Below are positions 6,638 through 14,900 of a stretch of DNA of 18,144 nt, piece after piece. The DNA comes from CBDVAK01 sp965371945. GTDB taxonomy: Bacteria; Pseudomonadota; Gammaproteobacteria; Competibacterales; JAHEDQ01. Each line of letters starts with the position of its first letter. The stretch's first letter is position 1. A model generated the notes under the pieces. It had not been told where the DNA came from. It saw only the letters and a list, made by a program, of their open reading frames with translations, and did not search any database. Position numbers and translations under genes: made by a program. The stretch lies in contig CBDVAK010000036.1 in the NCBI GenBank assembly GCA_965371945.1, positions 1-18,144 of the forward strand. The letters are read 5' to 3'.

Positions 6638-7629
6638 ATCTCGAACTGGCGTGGCCGTGGATGCTGGCTGTCCTGCCGCTGCCATTGCTGGTGGCCTGGC
6701 GGCTGCCGGCCGCCAGCCGCCCGCTGGCGGTCGCGATCCGCGTACCATTCTTCGATGTATTTGCCGGCGCACCGGAACATACCGGGGTCCCTGCGAATCG
6801 TCTTCGCCTGCTGCTGGCTACTGGTGCCTGGATACTGCTGGTGCTGGCCGCCGCCAGGCCGCAGTGGATCGGTCAACCCTTGCAAATGCCGGTGTTCGGA
6901 CGCGATATCATGATGGCGGTCGATATCTCCGGCAGCATGCAAGCAACCGACATGGTGGTCCAGGGCAGGCGTGCAGACCGGCTCACCACGGTCAAAATCG
7001 TAGCCGGGGATTTCATAAAACGTCGCCAGGGTGACCGGCTGGGGCTGATATTGTTTGGCGGCCAGGCCTATCTGCAAGCACCGATGACCTTCGACCGGCA
7101 CACCGTGGCCACGCTGCTGCAGGAATCAGCAATCGGTCTGGCGGGCAAGCAAACCGCGCTTGGCGATGCAATCGGGCTGGCCGTCAAACGGCTCCGCAAG
7201 CAGGCCGTGGGAAATCGGCTTGTGGTGCTGTTGACCGATGGCGCCAACACGGCCGGCAACATCGACCCGCTCAAGGCGGCCCAGTTGGCCGCCGGCGAAC
7301 AGATTCGCATCTATACCATCGGCATCGGCACACCTTCGAATGGCAACCCCTTGACCGCCGGCGATCTCGACGAACAAACACTGGCAGAGATCGCCGAAAC
7401 GACCGGAGGACGCTATTTTCGCGCCCGCGACAGCGCAGCGCTGCAGAACATTTACGAGATACTCGACCAACTCGAGCCACTGTCCGAGGACAGCATGACG
7501 ATGCGACCGGTAGTCGAGGTCTACTGGTGGCCACTGGCCGCCGCTGTCGCACTGACCATGCTGATGGCGCTGCTAGCAGTGCGACTGCCGAAATCATTGC
7601 CGCAGCCGGAGACACCTCATGATCTCTGA
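6634..7629 (+). CDS. batA: BatA-type VWA domain membrane protein
   Basis: A 331-residue BatA-like protein. Two N-terminal membrane segments (about 6-24 and 58-74) precede a VWA domain (about 90-280), and a C-terminal membrane segment (about 292-312) follows. The metal-ion-dependent adhesion site is intact: D97-I-S-G-S101, T174 in GKQTALGDA, and T201-D-G in LLTDGANTAG. The VWA domain should therefore bind Mg2+/Mn2+ and is predicted on the periplasmic side, where it would pair with BatB. Translation starts at a GTG that overlaps the previous stop codon, with AGGAG about ten bases upstream. The gene overlaps the next by 11 bases (7619-7629). Bat genes were named for aerotolerance in Bacteroides; their exact biochemical role in proteobacteria is not settled. 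Confidence 0.9.
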   Translation: MNLELAWPWMLAVLPLPLLVAWRLPAASRPLAVAIRVPFFDVFAGAPEHTGVPANRLRLLLATGAWILLVLAAARPQWIGQPLQMPVFGRDIMMAVDISGSMQATDMVVQGRRADRLTTVKIVAGDFIKRRQGDRLGLILFGGQAYLQAPMTFDRHTVATLLQESAIGLAGKQTALGDAIGLAVKRLRKQAVGNRLVVLLTDGANTAGNIDPLKAAQLAAGEQIRIYTIGIGTPSNGNPLTAGDLDEQTLAEIAETTGGRYFRARDSAALQNIYEILDQLEPLSEDSMTMRPVVEVYWWPLAAAVALTMLMALLAVRLPKSLPQPETPHDL

Positions 7630-9505
7630 CTTTCATCTGTTGCGCCCCGAATGGCTGCTGGCGTTGCTGCCATTGGCGCTGCTGTGGTGGCTGTCGCGCC
7701 GTTCCGGCCAGCACGACAACGCCTGGCGCAAGGTCTGCGACGAACATCTGCTGCGTTACCTGAGCGTCGATAGCGGTGGCCGCGCCGGCCAGTCGGCGAG
7801 CTGGCTGCTGGGCACGGGCTGGCTGCTGGCGACCGTCGCGCTGGCGGGCCCCACCTGGGAACGCCAGCCCATGCCTGTTTTTCAGAGTCAGGACGCACGC
7901 GTCATCGTGCTTGATCTGTCACGCTCCATGCTGGCCGATGATCTGCGCCCCAACCGTATCAACCGGGCGCGGTTCGAAGTGGAGGACATACTGGAGCGTA
8001 GCCGGGAAGGTCAGACGGCGCTGGTCGCGTTTGCCGGTGACGCATTTACCGTGGCTCCGCTGACCGACGATGCCGACACCATCCGCAATCTGCTGGTGGC
8101 TCTAGAACCGGACATCATGCCGGTTCAGGGCAGCCGCCCCGACCTGGGGCTGGAACGTGCCGGCGAACTGCTTCGGCAGGCCGGTGTCCCCACCGGCGAG
8201 ATCGTACTGATTGGCGATGATGCGGGTGACCAGCGCACTACCACGATGGCGAGGCGGTTGTCCGCACAGGGCTATACGATCTCGGTCCTGGCCGCGGGCA
8301 CCCTCAAGGGAGCACCCGTTCCCGGCATACGAGGTGGCCTGCAGAAGGACCGCGACGGCCGCGTAGTGATGGCGCCGCTGGATCAGGACGGCCTGCAGCG
8401 CGTAGCCGCGGCCGGAGGCGGGCGCTACGCTGTGATCGGCCCTGGCGACCAGGACACTACCGCGGTCATGGGCAACCCTTCGACCCCATCCGACAGCAAG
8501 GCCAGCGATCTCGATAGCGAACAGTGGCTGGAACGCGGACCCTGGCTGGTGGTGGCGCTGCTGCCGCTGGCGGCGCTGGCTTTCAGGCGTGGTTGGTTGC
8601 TGATACTGCCGCTGGTGGTAATCGCTACGACCTTGCCGGTCACACCTGCGCAGGCGGCGAGCTGGCGCGACCTATGGCAACGACAGGATCAACAGGCCGC
8701 CCAGGCGCTGCAGGCCGGCGATCTGGAACGGGCCCGCGAGCTGGCACGCGATCCAGCACGCCGGGGCAGCGCCGCCTACCGGGCCGGTGACTACCAGGCG
8801 GCACTGGACGCCTTTAGCGCCAGTTCCGGGGTCCAAGCGGCCTACAACCGTGGCAACGCCATGGCGCGCCTGGGCGAACTTGAAGACGCGATCGCTGCCT
8901 ACTCTGAAGCGCTGCAGACCGACCCACAAATGGAAGATGCGCTGTTCAACAAGTCGCTGGTGGAGAAACTGCTGGAACAGCAACAGCAGGACAAACAACC
9001 CGAGGATTCCGACCCACAGGATCAGGCCAGCTCCGGTGATCAACAAAATCAGGACAATCGCTCCGGCGAGGGCGAACAGCAGCAAGATACAGTCGACCAG
9101 AAACAGAACCCTGCGGAGCGCGCCGATCAGGACTCCGAACGCTCACAGCAGGCACGCGCTGAGCAGCCGCAGGGTGCCGGGAATGCCAATGACAGCGATG
9201 CGGCTCAGGAACAGGCGGAACCGGGCAGCGACGAGTCACAGAGCGCAGACGCACAAGCCTCGCAGCAACCACCCACTGCGCCACCCGAACAGACTGCCGG
9301 AACCGAGCCCGGTGAACCGGAACAGCCGTTGCCGGGCGCGGTTCAGGCAGACGCGGACAAGCTGAGCGGGGAAGAACAGCAGGCTGCGGAACAATGGCTG
9401 CAGCGCATACCCGACGATCCCGGCGGACTGTTACGTCGCAAGTTTCTTTATCAGTACCGTCAGCGGACCAACGCGGCGGTCGATGCCAGCGGCCAGACCT
9501 GGTAG
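7619..9505 (+). CDS. batB: Fused BatB/BatC: VWA domain plus TPR and acidic Gln-rich tail
   Basis: A 628-residue protein joining two Bat functions. Two membrane segments (about 10-26 and 61-77) precede a VWA domain (about 92-285). Its first metal-site motif is intact (D99-L-S-R-S103), but the later elements differ: GSRPDLG (171-177) has no Thr, and LIGDDAGD (197-204) stands where LLTDG is usual. Two membrane segments follow (307-322 and 325-344), with a signal-like VTPAQA end. Then come TPR helices (about 350-450; best unit AYNRGNAMARLGELEDAIAAYSEALQTDPQ), a low-complexity stretch very rich in Gln, Asp, Glu and Ser (about 452-577), and the conserved terminal DPGGLLRRKFLYQYRQR (600-616). In other phyla BatB and BatC are separate genes, so this is the fused proteobacterial form. 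The TPR part should be periplasmic. The gene overlaps batA by 11 bases, and batD starts 24 bases after its stop. Confidence 0.9.
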   Translation: MISDFHLLRPEWLLALLPLALLWWLSRRSGQHDNAWRKVCDEHLLRYLSVDSGGRAGQSASWLLGTGWLLATVALAGPTWERQPMPVFQSQDARVIVLDLSRSMLADDLRPNRINRARFEVEDILERSREGQTALVAFAGDAFTVAPLTDDADTIRNLLVALEPDIMPVQGSRPDLGLERAGELLRQAGVPTGEIVLIGDDAGDQRTTTMARRLSAQGYTISVLAAGTLKGAPVPGIRGGLQKDRDGRVVMAPLDQDGLQRVAAAGGGRYAVIGPGDQDTTAVMGNPSTPSDSKASDLDSEQWLERGPWLVVALLPLAALAFRRGWLLILPLVVIATTLPVTPAQAASWRDLWQRQDQQAAQALQAGDLERARELARDPARRGSAAYRAGDYQAALDAFSASSGVQAAYNRGNAMARLGELEDAIAAYSEALQTDPQMEDALFNKSLVEKLLEQQQQDKQPEDSDPQDQASSGDQQNQDNRSGEGEQQQDTVDQKQNPAERADQDSERSQQARAEQPQGAGNANDSDAAQEQAEPGSDESQSADAQASQQPPTAPPEQTAGTEPGEPEQPLPGAVQADADKLSGEEQQAAEQWLQRIPDDPGGLLRRKFLYQYRQRTNAAVDASGQTW

Positions 9506-9529
9506 CGCAATCCCGACGGAGATTCGACC

Positions 9530-11347
9530 ATGACCCATTCCACAAACCGCCGGTACCGATCGCTGCGCACCACGGCAATTCTGTTAAGCCTGTCGTTGCT
9601 GCTTCCGGTAACGGGCTGGGCCGCGGTCAACGCCTCCCTGGACCACGACAGTGCCTACCAGGGCGACACCGTAAACCTGCAGATCATCAGCGACCAGACC
9701 GACGCCCAGCCCGATCTGTCGCCATTGCAAAAAGACTTCGAGATCGTCGGCAGCCGTCAGGGAACCCAGGTACAGATCATCAACGGACATCGTACCGACC
9801 GGGTTTCGTGGGAGGTGGCATTGCAACCCCGGCGTAGCGGCTTGCTCACCATCCCCTCACTGCAGGTTGGCCCCGACCGGACCAGCGCCATCGAACTGCG
9901 GGTGGAGCCGCAACCCACCGCCGCCACCGGCACCGAGGGCGACCCGTTGTTTATCACGGTCAGCGCGGAACCCGCCGACGCACAACCCTATGTTCAGCAG
10001 CAGCTACAGTTCACGGTGCGGTTGTTCTCACGACAACGCCTGCTCGATGGCGTCCTCAGCGCCCCGAACCCCGACCATGCGGTGGTTGAGCAACTCGGTG
10101 AAGATCGCAGTTACAAGGGCGCGATCAAAGGCCGTGATTACCAGGTGATCGAACGCAAATACGCGATCTTTCCCGAAAAAAGCGGGGCACTGAAGATCCC
10201 GCCGATCACTTTTCGTGGCCGCGTCTCCGGTCCCGACCGGGCCCGATCACGAAGCAGATTGCCTGGTGGCTTCGACCCCACCATGAACAATCTTTTCAGC
10301 GAGCCATTCTTCGATCGCTTCTTTCAAAACAGCCCCCTGTCCGGTGGCAGATTCGGAAACCCCGGCAAACCGGTGCGTGTACAGGGGCAAGCCACCACCA
10401 TCGAGGTCAAACCCAGACCGGCGGAATCCAGCGGCCCCCACTGGTTGCCGGCGGATGCGCTGACCGTCACCGACAGCTGGGTAAACGGGGTGCCCCCGCT
10501 GCGTGCGGGAGAACCATCGACCCGCACTATCACGCTGGTGGCCAAGGGCATGACCTCATCGCAACTGCCGCAATTGAAACTCGCGGACAGCCAGGGGCTG
10601 CGCATCTATCCCGAACAACCCCGGCAGGAGAACGCCACTGACGGCACCTGGGTATATGGAAAATCCGAACAGGGTTTTGCGATCCTGGCATCAGGAGCCG
10701 GGCCGGTCACGCTGCCGGAACTGCGGCTCAAGTGGTGGGACACACAGGCCGACAAACAGCGTGAAATCGTACTCCCCGCGATGACGGCCAACGTGATGCC
10801 GGGCGCTGAACCAGCCGCACCGGCGCCGACTGCCAGCGCCACGCAACTGATTGCGGAGCCCGTAGAGCCGGCCCAGGACGGTTTCTCCTACAAGACCATT
10901 TTGCCCTGGCTGGTAGCCGGGTTGCTCGCCATCGCACTGCTGGTGCTGGCGGGATGGTGGTGGCGCAGCCGCCGCACCAGGAAGCCGGCACCGGATAGCG
11001 CAGAGACACCGCCGGTAGCCACGCGGGCAGCACGGGCAATGCTGCGCGACGCCTGCCGGAACGATGACCCGGGAACGGCCGCACGGGCGCTGCTGAACTG
11101 GGCCACGGCGCGATGGCCCACGTCCCCCCCTACCAATCTACGGGCCCTGGCATCACGGTTGTCGAGAGGCAGTGAGCAGATACTGGATCTGGAGCTGGCT
11201 CTGTACGCTCGCCAGGCGCAACCCTGGCAGGGCAAGGCGCTTTGGGAAGCCCTCAAGGGTGGACTGCGGGAACCCCGACCCGCCAACCAGTCCAAAGCTG
11301 AACTGCTGCCACCGCTGTACCCACATCAGCCGCCCCGCGCGAACTGA
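9530..11347 (+). CDS. batD: BatD-like exported membrane protein
   Basis: A 605-residue BatD-family (oxygen tolerance) protein. A signal peptide (basic NRRYRSLR, hydrophobic 15-27, likely cleavage after GWAA at about 32) precedes repeated beta-sandwich-like modules, starting with VNASLDHDSAYQGDTVNLQIISDQ (33-56) and LQKDFEIVGSRQGTQVQIING. A Gly/Arg/Phe-rich loop (about 240-285) interrupts the middle. A single membrane segment at about 457-478 (ILPWLVAGLLAIALLVLAGWWW) leads to a cytoplasmic tail with AARAMLRDACRNDDPGTAARALLNWATARWP. The protein is thus anchored at its C-terminus with a large periplasmic part, fitting a partner of the BatA/BatB VWA domains. The ATG is preceded by GGAG at about 8 bases. 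This is the last gene of the operon; a long palindrome follows 27 bases after its stop. Confidence 0.9.
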   Translation: MTHSTNRRYRSLRTTAILLSLSLLLPVTGWAAVNASLDHDSAYQGDTVNLQIISDQTDAQPDLSPLQKDFEIVGSRQGTQVQIINGHRTDRVSWEVALQPRRSGLLTIPSLQVGPDRTSAIELRVEPQPTAATGTEGDPLFITVSAEPADAQPYVQQQLQFTVRLFSRQRLLDGVLSAPNPDHAVVEQLGEDRSYKGAIKGRDYQVIERKYAIFPEKSGALKIPPITFRGRVSGPDRARSRSRLPGGFDPTMNNLFSEPFFDRFFQNSPLSGGRFGNPGKPVRVQGQATTIEVKPRPAESSGPHWLPADALTVTDSWVNGVPPLRAGEPSTRTITLVAKGMTSSQLPQLKLADSQGLRIYPEQPRQENATDGTWVYGKSEQGFAILASGAGPVTLPELRLKWWDTQADKQREIVLPAMTANVMPGAEPAAPAPTASATQLIAEPVEPAQDGFSYKTILPWLVAGLLAIALLVLAGWWWRSRRTRKPAPDSAETPPVATRAARAMLRDACRNDDPGTAARALLNWATARWPTSPPTNLRALASRLSRGSEQILDLELALYARQAQPWQGKALWEALKGGLREPRPANQSKAELLPPLYPHQPPRAN

Positions 11348-11374
11348 TCGAGCTGGTTTCCTGGCTTGGGAGGG

Positions 11375-11483
11375 GCTGGGGGCGGTTGGTGCGCTCCAGG
11401 GGACGCCGTGAATACATCCCTGTAGGCTTGCCGGCGGCATCCATGCCGCCGGACACCCCCGGCACGCACCAACCGCCCCCAGC
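11375..11483. repeat. Nested palindromic element after the bat operon
   Basis: Two perfect 19-base arms, GCTGGGGGCGGTTGGTGCG (11375-11393) and its exact reverse complement (11465-11483), enclose 71 bases. Inside is a second perfect palindrome: CCGGCGGCAT (11431-11440), CC, ATGCCGCCGG (11443-11452). The whole fills the spacer between the convergent bat operon and the GNAT gene and could form a cruciform or a long RNA hairpin from either strand. The inner GTGAATACATCCCTGTAG followed by a GC-rich hairpin resembles dispersed intergenic palindromic repeats of gammaproteobacterial genomes. There is no T-tract, so a simple intrinsic terminator is unlikely, although it may still block read-through or protect 3' ends. 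Confidence 0.8.
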
Positions 11484-11504
11484 TTCGCCGTTCGGCAGCG
11501 CAAC

Positions 11505-11948
11505 TCAGCGATCGTAGCGAATAAAGGGTGTGAGATGGCCGACCCGGTCATACAACCGGCGCCCTGTCTCGTTGAAGTGCTGGGTCAGCCAGAACACGGA
11601 CGGACATCCCGCCACATCCGCGGCCTCGTAGACCGCCTCGATCAGCGCCCTGCCCGCGCCGCTACCACGCACCGTGGTATCGACGAACAGATCCTGCAGA
11701 TAGCAGACATTCTCCACCTTCCAGCAGTGGCGATGGAACAGATAGTGGACCAGACCGATGGGTTTGCCGTTTCGGATCGCGATCAGACCGTGAAACTCGT
11801 TGGCATCACCCGACAACAACCGCGCAAATGTGGTGTCGTAGACCCGCTCTGAAACGCTGGTTTCATAGTATTCCAGATAGAGCGTCCACAAACGCCGCCA
11901 TTCCGGCTCATCCTCCGCAGCAAGTGGTCTTATCACAAGCTCGGACAT
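11505..11948 (-). CDS. GNAT-family N-acetyltransferase
   Basis: A 147-residue single-domain GNAT acetyltransferase, the standard size. The beta4-alpha3 acetyl-CoA loop is VDTTVRGSGAGRALIEAV, matching the R/Q-x-x-G-x-G/A pyrophosphate-binding motif, preceded by the strand CYLQDLFV. Earlier strands (HGLIAIRNGKPIGLVHYLFHRHC) and the C-terminal VFWLTQHFNETGRRLYDRVGH are also typical. The substrate is unknown; the fold is used for amines of small molecules, peptides or proteins. Two ATGs lie side by side. I chose the second (11948) because GGAGG then sits 6 bases upstream rather than 3; the first (11951) would add one Met. The gene lies 34 bases downstream of the giant exported protein on the same strand, so the two may be co-transcribed, although a functional link is not evident. 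Confidence 0.85.
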   Translation of the reverse strand: MSELVIRPLAAEDEPEWRRLWTLYLEYYETSVSERVYDTTFARLLSGDANEFHGLIAIRNGKPIGLVHYLFHRHCWKVENVCYLQDLFVDTTVRGSGAGRALIEAVYEAADVAGCPSVFWLTQHFNETGRRLYDRVGHLTPFIRYDR

Positions 11949-11982
11949 CATGGCCTCCCAGGTCGGTGCTGCATCGACCCGG

Positions 11983-14900
11983 TCAGCGCAACCGGTTCCA
12001 GTCGCCCCCCATCAGCGGCGCCATGCCCGGCGGCCCGAACGCGAAGCGAATATCCGGGCTGCCATCCGTATTGCGCGAGCGCAGCAGGAAGATCCCGGTC
12101 TTTTCATTGTAGACGCCGATGTTGTCGATACCGTCGCCGTTCCAGTCCCCCACAACCGGGATCTTGCGGACCGCACCCTTGAGCACGACGATGCGATCGA
12201 TGCTGCCCGCGTCGTTGCTGTATCTCATCAGGAAACGGCCCGACTTGGGATCGAACTGACCCACCGAATCGCGCCCATCCCCGTTCCAATCACCCACGAT
12301 GGGCACAAACCGCGCCTTCTTGCCGAAGCTGAATGTGTAGTCAGGTTTACCTGCCTTGTTGACATCCTTGAGCAGAAACTTCCTGCGCACCTGGTCGTAT
12401 ATGCCGATACTGGTCTTGCCATTGCCGTTCCAGTCCCCGGCCAGGGCCACTTTGCGAGGGCCACCGAAACGAAATCGAAGATTCGGCTTGCCCTTGGCGT
12501 TGCGATTCTTGAGCATGAATTCGCCGCTATTCTCATCATAGCTGCCGATGCTGTCTCCGTTGGCCCCGTTCCAGTCACCGACCAGAGGTTGCCGCCCGGA
12601 CTTGCCAAACCGGAACGCAAGCTGGGGCTTGCCTGCTGATGGACGCCCACGCATGCGGTAGATCGCCTTGGCCAGCTCGTAGATACCGACACCATCGATG
12701 CGGTACGGCGAACTGGGGGTGGATCTACGATCGCGTGCATCGCTGACGGCCAGGTACTCGTCCAGGTTGGAGGCGCCATCGCCATCCAGATCGCCATCCG
12801 CGTCCGCCACCAGCGGGTCGAGTCCCTGGACCCGTTCCCAGGCATCCGGCATGCCGTCACCATCGGTGTCCGGCCATTGCAGACTGACCGCGGCCGCGGC
12901 CATCCGCTGGGCCGATACATCGACACCGCTGTTGTTGAGCTTCGCGCTCAGCATCTGTGTCGGCCCGGGCACGATCCCGGCTTTGACGGCCAGCCTGATA
13001 CGGAACACCCGGCTGGCACCGGCAGCCAGCACACCGACCTCACAACGCAACTCGGCGCCACCGGCCCGCACCTCACACAATGGACCGGCATTCCTTACCT
13101 TCAGGCTGGGAGGAATGGCAACGATCACTTCCAGTTCCTCCGAATTCAGTCCAGCCCAGGACTCGGGCGCCTGGTTGGTGACCTCCACCTCGAAAAAAGC
13201 GCCCTGGCCCGGCAACGGTTCCTCGTCCAGTGCCTTGATCGCCACCGTGACATTGGTCGCCTCGATGACCTTGATCACCTCGGCGACGCACCTTACCGTA
13301 CTGTCGACACCGTCGGTGAGACAGATCCGTACCTGTTTGTTACCTGCAGTACGGTAAGAATGGAAGCCACTGATATAGCCCTGACCCGGCGCCCCCGGAG
13401 TCAGCAACGGCCCGGTGGCCTCATACTCGTCATTGCTACGCTTGACGATCTCACCCTGTTGCTCGATCGTGCCGTCGCCCCAGTAGATGACCATCCGTGG
13501 CGGGTTCTGAGTGGCATCCCGGTCGATATCCAGGTACCTCGCCACCAATCGCGCGGGAAACCCGCGGGCCGCACCTTGCACCGATACCTTGCGTGCTATC
13601 GGCGAGTCGTTGACCGGCGTGACCGCAACCGCGAATTTCTTCGAGGTCACCGTATCGCGGCCATCGCTGACCTTGAACTGGATGCGCTCCCTGCCGTTGT
13701 AGTCGCGCTTCGGGCGATACAGATACAGTGCCGTGGCCGCGTTGGCGGACTTCAGTTTCAACGTCCCTTTGGTCGGCTTGAAAATAGTGTATTTCAGCGC
13801 ATCCAGACCCAGGAAATCCTTGCCGATGATGCCATCCGGGTCGTCGGCTTTGAGCTTGATCAGGATCGAACCGTCTTCCGGCACCTTGCAGGCCACCCGG
13901 GTGCTGGGGGCAGCGGGCCGGTAGCAGACGATGACGAGCGACCGTGGCGGGCGAAAATTGCGTTTCACCTTGATCTCCGCCACTCCGGCCCGGCTGCGCG
14001 CCAGGCCGTCGCTGGATCTGAAGCTGAAACGGTCGGTGCCCTGAAAGTCGAAGTTCGATACATAGGTCACGGTCACCGAATTGCTGGTGATCTTCTTGAA
14101 CGGTGAGGTCTTGAATACGTGCACGAACTTCTCTTCCACATCGACCACGAAGAACTTGGTGGAATTGACCGTCACCGCCTTGGGCCGGCCCATGTTACCG
14201 AGCACGAAACTGGGACGGTCGCCCTGGTTGACGCCGGTGCCGGTAGACACCGCCTCGCCGGCGAAGCTGCCGTCCGGGCCAAAGCGCTGGATGCGTGAAT
14301 TGCCGGTATCGGCCACATAGAGGACGTCCTTGGGGTCGATCGACAGATAGACCGGACTGTTGAACTGCCCCTGGCCACTGCCGATGCGTGCTTGTCGGTC
14401 CACCTGACAGGTCGCATCGGTACAGCTATAGCCCCGCGATGCCTTACGGGTCAGATCGCAGGCCTTGTTGGTACTGCCCTCGCAGCGCCCCATCCAGCCT
14501 ACATAGCGGCCCATCCTGAAGTTGCCGTCAGCATCGAACCTGGAGGCATTCATCTTGTGGATACGCCCCGAGCAGGTATCCGCGACATAGAGATTACCCT
14601 TCGAATCCACTTCCATGGCGAATCCCGTCCAGGAACTGCCATAGTTGCAACCGCTGGTGCCGATGATTCGTTCACCATCATTGAAGGTTCCCAGATACCT
14701 CGGGCCACTGCGTTGATCGCGCACATCGAACACGAACACGCGACTGCGATCGTTCAGATACAACAGACCCCGGGTGCTGTCCACGCGGGCATAGCTGAAT
14801 TGTTCGGGGTTGATCAGCGGTGCCGATGAATGGGTGAACTTCCAGCCGGCGACCTGCACGCCGCCACTGGGGTTGACATCAAAGTCCGAGCGCATCTTGG

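Noticed and set aside
8972..9349. Low-complexity CAG/GAA-rich stretch, considered as a DNA repeat array
   Set aside because: It has no fixed repeat unit at DNA level; it is an irregular Gln/Asp/Glu-rich coding region in the BatB/BatC fusion.
4140..11347. The MoxR-DUF58-DUF4381-BatA-BatB-BatD cluster as a possible MoxR-VWA anti-phage or ternary system
   Set aside because: Gene order and families match the widespread Bat (aerotolerance-type) operon; there are no nuclease, toxin or defence effector genes.
12877..14106. 409- and 435-codon plus-strand frames inside the giant gene (12877-14106 and 14830-16137)
   Set aside because: They are antisense shadows; the minus-strand translation has recognisable domains throughout, these have none.
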